Shown one piece after another: positions 12,519 to 26,400 of a DNA stretch of 64,000 bases; position 1 is the first letter of the stretch; each line of letters starts with the position of its first letter. The translations under genes were made by a program, and so were the position numbers. Where the stretch lies: NCBI GenBank assembly GCA_964035545.1, contig OZ037767.1:12891301-12955300 (forward strand), in the 5' to 3' direction. The notes under the pieces were generated by a model. The model did no database searches and was not told where the DNA came from. It was given only the letters and a program-made list of their open reading frames with translations. Source of the DNA: Bugula neritina. Lineage: Eukaryota; Bryozoa; Gymnolaemata; Cheilostomatida; Bugulidae.

Positions 12519-15500
12519 AACTGATAATGTTAGTGTTGATGCTATGATCATGAAGATAGTTCAACTTTTATAAAAGCTAATTTATTTTAGATTGATTATA
12601 CATAATCTTTCAAGTAAATTGTTTGATCACATTTGATGTATGCATATGTACATGTATCTCTACACGTACAAGTACAACTTTGTACATATACATTCTATGC
12701 ATACATTCATGTATGCCCATGTATGCTAACATAAGTACGGGTATGTACCATATATACCTTTACCAAAATTTGAATAACTTAGCAAAGCAGAAAAACAGCC
12801 AATGCAAGTAAGTCTAAACTAAGTTAAAAAAAAGCTTTTACAACTATTTTGAATGAAAACACAGCAATTGTGTTGGTGAAGCAAAAATAAACATCGATTA
12901 TTTGCAGTTTCTAGCCGCCAAAAGTTCTAACATTAGCTTCTTGTTGAATCCAAAGACTAGTAAGTGCTTTTGAAGCAAGGCATTTTAAACCTCTCAGTTG
13001 ATAAATTGTTGTTCAGTTAATGTTTATCTTACAGAGTGGATAGCACAGCATTCTGGACTACCTCCTAGCTCAGAGAAGAAACCAAACACCTTTTCTCTAA
13101 ACATAACCTGGCAGGGCGAGGGTGACTCTGCCCCAAAGACTGTGACTCTCAACCTTCAGAGAAGCGAGGCTATAGAAAGCCGACTGCCAATATATAAACT
13201 AGATAAAGATGGCAAGCCATATCAAGCCTCTCTCTCCCATTTAAAGGTAGAGTAATAGTTATTACCATTTTAATTCCAGTTGAAATTATTTTACAAAAGT
13301 TTGGGTATCAGCACTTTGTTAACAAGTTTGTATGATTCAAAAATTAGCAGCAACTTTAACTTTTCTATATCCTGTTTGTGTTTTTGCTATTAGGTGAACA
13401 TTGCACTGAAGTCATTGTTGTATTCAAGGTCAAACTATATAAGGTGTATTGTCACGGTTGTTGGTTGAATAAACCAAAACTAAACCTTAAGACAAAACGT
13501 GTTTAGTATTCACCTATTGATCTGAATCAAACGATCGAACATACAATAGGTGAAACTCCGGGTGTGGTTAGCAAGTTGATGATTTGTATACTATGAAAGC
13601 ATTGATGACGTATGAAGCTGTGGTTGGGTGTTGCTTTTTATGTGCCATTGCAATTATCTTTGCTCGAAAAGATTTGAACTTTAGGACAAAGCCCAAAATA
13701 AATAGTTATATGTATCTTGACGCAGGCATTATAGAACTGATTAGGCGTGTTTGCTTATCTACAAATAAAAGAAACTTTCTCTTCAAATATTCTGCATGTC
13801 TTAGTGAACATAGCATCTTAGATTACTGGTTAATTTAGCAAATATTACTGGCATTTTAGCATTTCCAATTTCTCAAGCCAGCTCAACTTTTTTTTAGCTT
13901 GATGAATAGGTTAATTTCAGAATCACAAATAAAATATATGAATAAGATAGAATCATTCTACTAACAATGGTTTATTACAGTAGGGGAGTTATTATTGATC
14001 TATAGTTGTTGTTATGGTGGTTTTGATTCATTCAAAACAAACTGTTTTTGTGCGAAAGTAACAAGAAAAACATCTAACATGCAAATACTATGAATTAACT
14101 GGAAATAAAAAAGTATTTTCTTATAAGGGAAAATTTAAATACAGTTTGATTATTTTATGATTAATATGTTATAATGTATACATATTATGTAGTATGTGTA
14201 CATTACATAACTTTTAAGTGCATATTACATAATTTGTATATGTATTATAATATAATATATGCATATTATTAACTTGCATATGTATTTTATAATAGAAAAA
14301 AATATGCTTTCTGTCCCTCTTTTTGCAGTTTGCTGTTACATTTCATACTAGGTCAGAATTAGGATTTTGTTTTTTCATACATATCATATTCTTCTATCTA
14401 GATTCTCGCTTTCTGTAGCCTATATCTGATACATGTAATAGCCGGGTGCAACATTCTTGCATTGTTGCCTTTGCAAAAATATACACATTTAACTATAGAA
14501 ACTAATAACAAATTGAATGATAATAAAAAGCAAATGCTGTAACAGCACATAACAATACTAGAAAGCAGAAGTTTTATAATCTTCCCTTCCTTTAAATTTA
14601 TTTATACCTGGTTATATATGCATAATTTTTGTAAACATAGAAGAACTGACTTCATTCATTTAAATGACATTTGTTAAACAATTAATGCATTTCTAAGGCT
14701 TTGATTTATATTGGGCCAACTAAAATCAAAATTCTGACTTTAATATGCCTATAATATTTTACTCTTACTATATAATATATTAATTATTTTCCTCCTTCTT
14801 TATAATTGTGTAATATATTGTATACATGCATTATGGAACATAATTATTGTAGACATGAGCAGCAAGATAGTTTGCAATTATTACTAATTATATAAAAAAT
14901 TTATAATAATAGAGTGTAACAGAGTTATTTCAGTATTTACGTCTAATAAACAAATAAAAAAAATATGCTTTGACTCACATTCTCTACATAATTATAGTCA
15001 TTAGCTTAATAAACTTAAAAAATCTAGTTATATTGCTTGTAATTCTATACAAAACAGTCTGTTGGATTTTGAGATAGCTGATTTATGTTGTTGCATGTTG
15101 TGCAGTAAGATGTTTGTAGATAGTTATTATTAGGCACCTAATGCAAAAGTTATATAGGCATTGCATTTTTTCTTCAATAATATGAAAGTAGTAAGAAAAT
15201 AGATTATATATATTAGTATATACCAAAGCTTGCAGGTAACAATTGTTCGCCATATAACAAACATAAAATGACAGGAAGTAATGGTTGCGTAAACATTGAA
15301 GTGTATAATTTTATAAAACAACAATTAGGAAAACATAATTTTAATGTCGCCTAGAGAAACCTTTGATAAAAAAGGCTTTTTATAAAGACTAGCTAAGGAC
15401 TTATTCATATATGAAACAGGAGCAATTATAATGAATCACCTTTAGTGAGGTTCGAACTTATGATTTTGTGCTTACTAAGCAAACCCTTTAACTCCTAGAC

Positions 15501-17056
15501 CACAAATGTATATTTCAATATGCTAGGATTAGGTGGGCACACAATTTAATTGAATAAATTGACTCACTTTGGTCTCCAAAATGTAATAAGTTTCCCCCTG
15601 AACATTTGTTTGATTCTATTTTTAGCACTCAACATTTTACAATGATTTAAAAACGATGTCTTCTATTTCTCTTACAAGTTTCACCCAAGAAGATATGAAT
15701 GTGGTGAGTAGTGCAGTATGTGTTAAATGTTAGATTACAAACCATACATTTGATGTAAATGTTTATTTAATGCATCCTTACCCATCTCCACTCTCTATAG
15801 TGGGTAAACATTTATTTCATATTATAGCTAAGTTACGAAAACTTTTTAAAATTAATATTTTTGACTTTTAATTAAAGATATAAAAACTTTCAGTTTGTAA
15901 TCATTTTCTTTATGGTTTATTACTCCACTTGCTCTATCAATCTAACTCTAAGACCTAAGTAATCAACCAAGAATCTTTATAAAAAGCTTTTGAGGGTTAT
16001 GTAGTCAAAGCTTTGAAGCTGCATTCATAAATAATAAAAGAAAATAATTGTTAATATCTTAATGAGTATAAAAAGCTTAGGGCCTACCAGTAACAAAAGG
16101 AGTATCTTATTTCAAAAATATTAGAAAACCATAATCGGTACCACAAAAAAACTTATAATGAAATTAATGAAAGTAAGTTCTCCCTTCATATCTCAAGCAG
16201 TTCCATTTCTCACGAAGCTTCATAAATTTCTAAAAAGGTTTAAACTTCTGTTTTGCGGCTTATGTGTGTGTTTATAGAGGCAAAATGGCCAAATTAGTGA
16301 GTTAACCAGCATTCTGCTATGTCACAAATAGATACCCTAACTTTAGTGAGATATGGAGGGTGTGCTGTATTTTGATATAGATATAATTTGTTGTCTTGAA
16401 ACCTGATGAATGATTTTGCAAAACGTTTAGTATAATATTATGATAGAAATCTGCATATAGTTTCTTATTATTGGCAATAGATTTTTTTTAAAGTTTTGCT
16501 ATATGTACCTAAAAGGGTGTAATATATAATACACTGCATTCATAATATTATCAACTTCATTTATAGCAAATACTTGTTTATATTGTTCAAAACCATTAGA
16601 ATTTTAATGACTGTTCTATTGTTTACAGCACGGCAGTTTCATGTCTGGAGATGATAAGTATGACATTCAGCCGTATCAACCGAGAATACACAAGAGAAGT
16701 ACATCAGCTGGAAAAGGAGATCATATTATAACCAAGAGAGAAGTTAACAAGACGATTGAAAATAATGATTATGTCTGTAAGTAAAAGTACCGAATGAAAA
16801 GAATTAACTTTCTAGGTAGTCAAATTAAATTATTTTTTATTGTTTTTTGTACTTTAGCTGTAAAATGCTCATCAAATTGCCCAAGCAGCTACAGAATTTT
16901 ATCAAAAGTTAAAATTAAAAATTATTGATGGCATTATTGCATTGACTAGTTTCAAAAGAATGTAGATCACTATTGAATAGCGTCTAAAAAATGAAAAGTG
17001 ATATTTGATATGATAAAGTTTTGATTTGGCTAACTTTGCTTGCCTTCAAGTGCAGC

Positions 17057-17128
<72 letters not shown>

Positions 17129-19648
17129 CATATATATAATTTAATGTCATATACAGTACCTCCAGAAGGAAGTTCAGATTATCATACAATACTGGAAGCA
17201 GAGGAAGTATACAAAGAGAAATACCAGTCAAATAAAACCAATGAAAAGAACAGTGTATCTCTTGATGACAACTTGAAGAGAGATAAAAGGCAATCTTTGC
17301 CAGACACAACATATATTATACAGCTTTACATGGTGGTTGACTACTATCTTTCCGAAAAGTGAGTGATCTGTTTGCTAACAAGTTTAGAAGTGCATAAGTT
17401 GAACTTTGAGGATGAAAGAGACACTAAAACTAAAAATAGAAAACCATTCTTAAAGCTAGTGTTTACTTTGTAGGTTGAAAGAATCTAGAATTGAGGTTGG
17501 ATGGAGTGGTGACGATTCAGATTACATACACTTTGTCATGGGACACATGGCCAATGAAGTGAGTACATTATAATATTTTCTCTACACTCTGCTAGTGTAA
17601 CCAACAGGCGTAGATAATTGTTTAGTCTTAAATCATAAATGATTTAACAAATCCAAAAGGTTTTGTCATGTTGGATGTGTGCACAGGGATTTGTGTTGTA
17701 GTAGCTTAAATTGTTTAAACTTCAGGTATTCAAGCAGCTAGATTCATTTATTAAGCTGTGTTTGTGTGACAACAGCTAAGACTAAAATGTAATAGATAGC
17801 CTTAACTTTATAATCTCATGAACATATGATCAGTTTATCTATTGATCGACATTTTTTCAGCATCTATTCTCAAACATTCTCTAAACAATAGCTAAGATGT
17901 ATGCGAATATTTTAATACTGCATAAACGAACTTTATCAAAGATTCTTTAATATAAACTTTATAAAATCTAGATATCTTATAGGCTCTGATTTTTGTTTAT
18001 TTGTGTCATATATAATAACAAAAACACATAACTATATAAAAATGGAAATGCACATTTATCTTCTATGCAAAATACTGATGCTAGTAAAATAATTCATAAA
18101 CTACGTTATAATTTCAGATTGATGTTCGGTATAGAAACATAGACTCCAGTGTCAGTCCCGTGAGTGCTACTTGGACTATCGGAACAAAGCTATCATACTT
18201 GACAATTGCAGAAGTAAGTTTTTGTGCATAATTAATTGTTTTAATAGCATGTTGTTAGTTGCTGCATATATTATATAGGTCACACTATTCAGTAGCAGTA
18301 AATAAATCTATTGCTGTAGCAGCAATTTTTAAAAAAAATTAAAGTGCTAACTTTTTTTGTTCAAAACCTAATTTGCGCTTTTGGATTGAGGATTCCTCAC
18401 TCGCCTGAGTAACTGTAAGCCCAACTCAAAAAACCATTATGCAACATTAAGGTGTAAATAGTTGAGTGACCATCGCAGTATGTTTTATAAGGACCAAAAC
18501 CAACTTTGTTACTAAATGTACTGAATACTGGGGTACTACGCAACCAGAGATGCCAAACAAATGACTTAAACTATTAGCTTTAGTAAAACCAATGGCAACC
18601 ATCTGGCGTGTAATGCTATCATACAGATGAATGGCTGCTTTAGCTAACTTAATGTTAAATTTATTACATGAACACCGTAAATAGTTTTTTCATAGACATA
18701 TTTTTACAGATTTTCCTTCAATGTTATATATATAATAGTGTGTTCTATTGTTTGTGTAGCCATACCAAACTAGTAAACAAAGTGATAGGACTAGCATAAT
18801 TATATGTTGTAAAGTAAATTTGCACACTTATTATAGTTACTGTAATTTTGTTTAGATTGCTGGGTTGCAAACAGTGAAAATTACATAATAACATACTGTA
18901 TAGTAAATAGATATTTTTGTTGTAATTGTTTTGACAATTACAGACAAGTCTGGAATCTTCATGGACTTTTCCGAGCAGTTCTGGGCTTTTAGACTCTTCT
19001 ACAGGATTGAACTCATTTACTGTTTGGATTGGTGACAATGATGACACTCTGCCTTCTGATGCTGACCACTATATGCTCGTTACCAGGTGGGCTATGTTAA
19101 CTTTCACTGTGCACCTGCTTTTTTTTAAAAAATGATTGGTTTGGTAAGAAGTAGTGATAATATTTAACAGACATAATAAAGTTTTATTGAATGTTGACCT
19201 GCTTTATTTTTATGTTTTAAAGCAGATAAACATTTACAAAGTATTTGTTATAGCCTTGATCTGACATCAGCTGGTTCATCTAGTAATGCAGGTCTAGCAT
19301 TTGTGGGAGGAGTTTGTGGCAATAATCCTTCTTCAATCAATGAGTTTGGTGATACGACTGTTCTGGCTCACGAACTCGGACACAAGTAAGGTCAAAGCTA
19401 GACCAAAGTTGAATTTTGCATGAGCTGATAACTGATAAAAAATGTTCCAACTGTTATGCTGTTATGTAGCAAATTAGAACGAGTAAGAGCAATTCTTTTT
19501 AAATAGTCATTTTAAGATTAAGCCGTTGGAGTAGATGAAGCATTATATTTTTTCTTCCTAACAATTACATACCTACATACATGCATATATATATCCAAGC
19601 TGAAAATAGAAATATATATATATATATACATATATATAACACACACGC

Positions 19649-19713
<65 letters not shown>

Positions 19714-19743
19714 CGTACGCACGCACGCACACACGCACGCACG

Positions 19744-19778
<35 letters not shown>

Positions 19779-20425
19779 CTTTACGAGCTAGCAATTTGAT
19801 TATAAATAAGTATACGAGAAACATTGTTGATTTATTATTTTATTAGGTAAAGTAATTATACTGATATTTCGAGTACCAATGTACCCATCTTCGGAGTAGC
19901 AATGAATGGAATTCAAAAATTTATCAACACATCTCCACTACTAATAATGGAAACATGTCAATAGACAATGTAACAGTTTTAAATCATTCATTTAAAGGAA
20001 TCCACCATCGAAAAGTAGCCGAAGCTCTCTACATTAAACAAATAAAACCGCAACTCAATAAAAAAAATTACTCCATACCACTAAAACTATATCAATAGCT
20101 CCACACTACTCAACTCTCACATAGTTTCACTAATTCTTGCTGTTTTTATATTTGGATATCTATTTTTTTTGTCAACTCTAATTTATTTTTTATGCAAAAT
20201 AAATCAGTATAATTTTTGACCTGCGTAATATATAAAATAAGATTATCTCTAAGTTTCAATGGTTTACAATAACTGCCACTCTTTATTCTTTGTGTCATGC
20301 ATAACGTCTAACGTAGAATGAAGATCTAAGTTTATTTTTATATCCAAAATTGTATTAGTACCAAATATAAATACTCTATTTTTCGAAATATTGAGTTCTT
20401 TTGATTCATTTTTAATTATAGAAAC

Positions 20426-20456
<31 letters not shown>

Positions 20457-23400
20457 GTATATATATTTCTATTTTTAGCTTGGATGCAGCTCACGATGGA
20501 ACAGGAAATACCTGCTCGGCTAATGATCAGTTTATTATGGCACCTTCGAGTTCTCTTACTGGTGCGGCTACTAGAGGCAATCCTTGGAAATTTTCGATAT
20601 GTTCTGCAGAGAAATTTGATGCCTTTCTCACGACACTCAACAAGTATGTAAATGTGTAAAGTAATAGATTGCTGTTAGCTACTGCATGTGATTATTTTGT
20701 TATCTATACAAAACTCATGTTGCTTTATAGTTATTACTCCTTGAGAGAACCACTGTTGGAAGGGGTCTTTTTAGCTACAGAATAGCTTCTATATTGAGCA
20801 ATTATAGAACAATTATGACTGAATGCATTTCTTTACTTCACCAATGACGACTGACAGTATTTGAACCACTGACCATGTGTATACTATGCTAGTGCTCTAA
20901 CTGGTAGGCTGATCCTTCTCCTTGCACTTTTTTGTATGATTTTATATGTATAAAATTCAAGCTTGCATTTCTGTTTTAGTGGTGGTAACAACTGCTTAAG
21001 TAATGATGGCTCATACATAGCATCATGGAGTGAGCACTACACTGGATATATAGGTCAAACTATCCCAGTAGATGAACAGTGCAGGCTAACCTTTGGCGAT
21101 AACTACTATTATTCTGTAAGTCTGATCGTTTGTATCCAGCTACAAAAGTAGTTAGCATTTTATAGAGCAGTTTTTTCTATCAAAAAAATCCTTTGGTTCA
21201 AATGCAAAAATTGCATCAGAATATGTAAATTTTGTGAAATTAATAATTTTTATTGTGTGCATAATTATGTAAACGCAACTGTTTTTAAGTTTATGATTTC
21301 GAACACTATAAAATATCCTTAACTTGTTATATTGAGGTGTATTTTGCTATTAAACAGCTTAAAACAAATAATTAGCAAGTTGATGAAACAGTTTCAATAC
21401 TTTGACCAACAAATAATGTCAATTTAATTATGAAGGTTATATTATTTTTAATTCAATTTATATGAAGAATTATATAATTCTTTGTATGCTTCTTACAAAT
21501 AACATAATTAGAGTTTTACAGATGATGCATACTGAAAACTTACGTTTAGAAAATTGTTTTTAGACATCTTTTTTTTCTGACGTTTGCCATGCATTGTGGT
21601 GCACAGAAGACGGTTTAAGTTCTACTGCAAAAAGAGCCGCCCTTTCCTATACCACATGTGGAAATATGAAGGTAAAGCAATCAAAAGGGCATTGTGCATT
21701 TGGAAAGGGAAGAGTTGATCTAACCTGAAAAAAATCAAAATAATTGTTGAGATTTGGGGTAAATAAAATACGCTGGGGGGGGGAGGGGGATGAGGAATTT
21801 TTTTTAATAATATGATTTTAAGAGTGTGATAAAATAGTTGTAATTTTTACCCAAATTTACAGTCACCATCCCTGTCCAAAGCCACTGGTGAAACAAATTT
21901 TTGAAGGGAGCTAGAACTTATTCAAAGGTTGGCACAGGAGCAATTTTGACTGGATGCTCTCCCTAACCTTATCAATGGCCTTCACTGGGGTTAGAACCCA
22001 TGACTTTGTGTTTACTAAACTAGTGTTTCAACATTAGGCCACCGCTGTTATATAAAATAATTGTTCTTCTGTGCTGTAAAAAAAATATTTTTAGTCACAA
22101 AATAGTAATTCACAACCACTAACTTGATTATTTAACAAAGCAGAACGTGAAAGTTTTTAACAAATATGTCTGATCAAACCTTTTACAGTGGTGTGTTGAA
22201 GAGGAGTGTGTGGAAGATCCTAATGCTCCAGCACTAGATGGTAGGTAAAATGTTTCATTTCAAAACATATGTATTTTGTGAAAGTTGAAGATTATGTACT
22301 GTTGAGTTCAAGTTTTTATTTGATAGCTGAAATTATGAGGCAAAATATATTTTGTATATCGAAATATAAGTTAAATATAACCAATGCATTTAAAATATTG
22401 GTTGATAGAGGTCTTGGTGAAAATATTGAAAATAAATAAGAAAAGTATGAATACACCTTGTCAGTTGGGTAAACCGAGGGTACACCAGTCCCCAAATAAT
22501 GACTGCTATTGATTTAGTAGCTAGCTGATAAAAAGTCTATTACTTTAGAAACTATGCATTCTCTTGTGAAATAATTGATTTCCTTGTAGAAAATTGTCCA
22601 CTTGGGGATCAACCAGGTCAAATATTCACAAACTCAGATATGACATGTGCAACAGCAGAAGCTATAGACTGCGCTAGGTCATCTACTGTAGTGTCAAAAT
22701 GTTGTGCAACTTGTCCTTCACATGAGAAACCATGGCTGGGACCAGATTGTCCGTATGGAGATAAACACCCTATTTGTCCTCAACTGAATGACGCTAGCTG
22801 TGCTGTAAATGGTGCCATCTGTTGTGACAGCTGCTGTGATGTGAATGGACCAGCAGAAGGATACAGCTGTGATCCTACATCAACTACTACTACAACAACA
22901 ACAACCACTACAACACCTACTACCACCACAACACCAACTACTACCACAACACCAACTACCACTACAACACCAACTACCACCACAACACCAACTACTACTA
23001 CAACACCAACAACTACTACAACACCAACTACCACCACAACACCAACTACCACCACAACACCAACTACTACTACAACACCAACTACCACCACAACACCAGC
23101 TACCACTACAACACCAACTACCACCACAACACCAACTACCACCACAACACCAACTACTACTACAACACCAACTACCACCACAACACCAACTACTACCACA
23201 ACACCAACTACCACCACAACACCAACTACCACCACAACACCAACTACTACTACAACACCAACTACCACTACAACACCAACTACCACCACAACACCAACTA
23301 CCACCACAACACCAACTACTACTACAACACCAACTACCACCACAACACCAACTACCACTACAACACCAACTACCACCACAACACCAACTACCACCACAAC

Positions 23401-26400
23401 ACCAACTACTACTACAACACCAACTACCACTACAACACCAACTACCACTACAACACCAACAACCACCACAACACCAACTACCACTACAACACCAACGACC
23501 ACTACAACACCAACTACCACTACAACACCAACTACCACTACAACACCAACTACCACTACAACACCAACAACCACCACAACACCAACTACGACCACAACAC
23601 CAACTACCACTACAACACCAACGACCACTACAACACCAACTACCACCACAACACCAACTACCACCACAACACCAACAACCACTACAACACCAACAACTAC
23701 TACAACGCCAACTACCACCACAACGCCAACTACCACCACAACACCAACTACCACCACAACACCAACTACCACTACAACACCAACTACCACTACAACATCA
23801 ACTACCACTACAACACCAACTACCACTACAACACCAACAACCACCACAACACCAACTACGACCACAACACCAACTACCACTACAACACCAACGACCACTA
23901 CAACACCAACTACCACTACAACACCAACTACCACTACAACACCAACTACCACTACAACACCAACAACCACCACAACACCAACTACCACTACAACAACAAC
24001 GACCACCACAACACCAACTACCACTACAACACCAACTACCACTACAACACCAACTACCACTACAACACCAACAACCACCACAACACCAACTACCACCACA
24101 ACACCAACTACCACCACAACACCAACTACCACTACAACACCAACTACCACTACAACACCAACTACTACTACAACACCAACGACCACTACAACACCAACTA
24201 CCACCACAACACCAACTACCACCACAACACCAACTACCACCACAACACCAACAACCACCACAATACCAACTACCACTACAACACCAACTACCACCACAAC
24301 ACCAACTACCACCACAACACCAACTACCACTACAACACCAACAACCACCACAACACCAACTACGACCACAACACCAACTACCACTACAACACCAACGACC
24401 ACTACAACACCAACTACCACCACAACACCAACTACCACTACAACACTAACTACCACTACAACACCAACTACCACCACAACACCAACTACCACTACAACAC
24501 CAACTACCACCACAACACCAACTACCACTACAACACCAACTACCACTACAACATCAACTACCACTACAACACCAACTACCACTACAACACCAACAACTAC
24601 AACAACACCAACAACTACTACAACACCAACTACTACTACAACACCAACTACCACTACAACACCAACTACGACCACAACACCAACTACCACCACAACACCA
24701 ACAACCACCACAACACCAACTACCACCACAACACCAACTACCACTACAACACCAACTACCACCACAACACCAACTACCACTACAACACCAACTACCACCA
24801 CAACACCAACTACCACTACAACACCAACTACCACTACAACACCCACTACCACCACAACTACAGCTGTTTCAACTCCTAGACCAAGGAGAAAACGTTTTCG
24901 AAATAGACGTTTTTGGCTTCGACTTCGCATTAGAAGATTGATCAGACAAAACTTTGTCTGCTCTGATCCAGATTTTGCAGACAGAAGTTCTCTCACCTAC
25001 CAGCAGTTTGAAGTAAGTCATCTTTACCATTTTAATATATCGCTATAAACATCTGCAAAGCTTATTATTAGAAGTTGCCTAAAGATAGTTGGCTAGATCT
25101 AACTTCAACTAGATTGCTGAAAACAAATGAAAGTTTATTGCTACTAGTATAAAGCCGCACAAAGCAGTAATACTGAGCATTTTCAGCGTGACATGTTGCA
25201 CTTGGTAAACAAAAGTAAGCCAAATTCACAATTGATTCATAAAGCTTACTTGATGGTACGCTATCCATGGTATCTTTCAGCATATTAGTATACAAAGAAT
25301 CTTTTAAGCATGCAAATGCAAGAGTCTCACACTAAGTCAAGCCTAACCTTATGTGCATCCTATACTTTTGTATGATTACTGTGGATTATGAACTTCTTTT
25401 AGTCTATAGCACGTTTTTGAACCAAATACTTTGATATCACTCTAAGCAGTAAAATCGTAGGAATTACAAAACCCTATGTTAATGAAACTTAGCTGATTTG
25501 ATCAATGATCTCACTGTCACATACCCACGCACGTACGCACTCATCGTCAATGTTTAGTTTCAATTAAATTTTGGTTTATTACTATGCATCAAAAATTTTC
25601 GCAAAATATAGTTTTCCTGCATGCAAATCCTTTCTCATGACGTAAAAAATGTTGCATTAAGCAACTGCAGTAATGACCAACAATGCAACGTTATAAGTAA
25701 AGAAACTATTGTACACATGAAAATCTGGCAATCAATAAGAGTTTAATATTTATTTTATAGCCATACATGTAAACGAAATTGTTTATTTATTAGGTATTTC
25801 AGTAACAACTAGTGCTGTAAAAATGTGTATTGACTTATATTTTCAGACTTGGTATTTTTTTCTTACTTGTTGCATTCGCTTTATATTTTAAGCTTCATAG
25901 TTTCAATAAGCTAGGTTCACCTTTGAAAATAAAACTGGTATGTAGATTTCATTTTCTTCTGCACTTCGTAACTATATTTTTTACAAACTTGTTTTTTCTT
26001 TGTATGCAGAACCAGCTATGTGAAATCATCAACAATTATGTTCGGAATGTCAGATCCTGTGGACCATTCATAATATCTTGTGGCAGTATTATTGCTGAAA
26101 GTACTGTTGAAGTAGTTGAGAGAGATGATGATGACCCAGCCAATGCTGCTGCTGCCAATCAGTCACAGTTTACTCAACAAATTTCTTCCATTCTCAATGA
26201 TTCGGCATTAGGTAGTTAACTGCAACTTATACTGCTTTCATGGCAATCACTTTCAAAAATTTTTTACTACTGTGTTCGTTAACAATTTCGTAAAACTAAA
26301 AAAAAATTATCTGGTTAAAAACGTTTTCCCATAGCTTGACAGGTAGATCAAATCAAATTCTTTCTGTTTATGTATGTCTAGAAATATCAAGTCATCGACA

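Larger units (their letters stand above)
12289..16776 (+). other. Gene A signal peptide and prodomain exons 1-5
   Basis: Exon 1 encodes MEQILFLILVLAATSNS, a classic secretion signal. Exons 3-5 carry reprolysin-prodomain features: TVTLNLQRSE, PIYKLDKDGK, then HGSFMSGDDKYDIQPY, and a dibasic cluster HKRS. The prodomain keeps such enzymes inactive until furin-type cleavage. Exon 2 was placed by phase: acceptor at 12914, donor GTAAGT at 12960. An alternative acceptor at 12907 would bring a stop into frame. Confidence 0.75.
17157..20643 (+). other. Gene A catalytic domain exons 6-11 (M12B, HELGHNLDAAHD)
   Basis: After the furin-type site KRDKR comes QSLPDTTYIIQLYMVVDYYL, the typical first strand of a reprolysin. 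Exon 10 ends in VLAHELGH and exon 11 starts in phase to give HELGHNLDAAHD, then a Met-turn FIMAPS. The zinc-binding His residues are 393, 397 and 403, and the general base is Glu394. The Gly normally found between the second and third His (HExxHxxGxxHD) is Asp400 here. Gene B has the canonical Gly. All metal ligands are present, so activity is plausible but uncertain. Exon lengths 85, 96, 132 and 165 equal those of gene B. Confidence 0.85.
20980..22240 (+). other. Gene A ADAMTS-type Cys-rich domain, exons 12-14
   Basis: The residues YTGYIGQTIPVDEQCRLTFG, then CHALWCTEDG, then TTCGNMKWCVEEECV follow the ADAMTS disintegrin-like/Cys-rich pattern: QC-FG, LWC, CG-KWC-CV. Known ADAMTS proteins then have a thrombospondin repeat; none is found here. 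Exon lengths 108 and 52 match gene B; the first is 136 against 142. Confidence 0.8.

Noticed and set aside
12623-12811. Open frame or possible microexon ending at GTAAGT 12815 in gene A intron 1
   Set aside because: A 17-nt microexon could bridge to the 12907 acceptor, but the simpler acceptor at 12914 keeps phase without it. Only transcripts can decide.
13584-13838. 84-residue open frame in gene A intron 3
   Set aside because: It has no domain, no splice context and base composition typical of intron.
19518-19824. Several Cys/Val/Arg/Ala or Thr/His/Arg repeat frames
   Set aside because: They are translations of the ACGC and CA array.
22780-24996. 738-residue minus-strand frame of Val/Gly repeats and 534-residue plus-strand frame of Gln/His/Pro repeats
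   Set aside because: Both are shadows of the stop-free 18-bp repeat that codes TTTTTP. Only the Thr/Pro frame joins neighbouring exons in phase.
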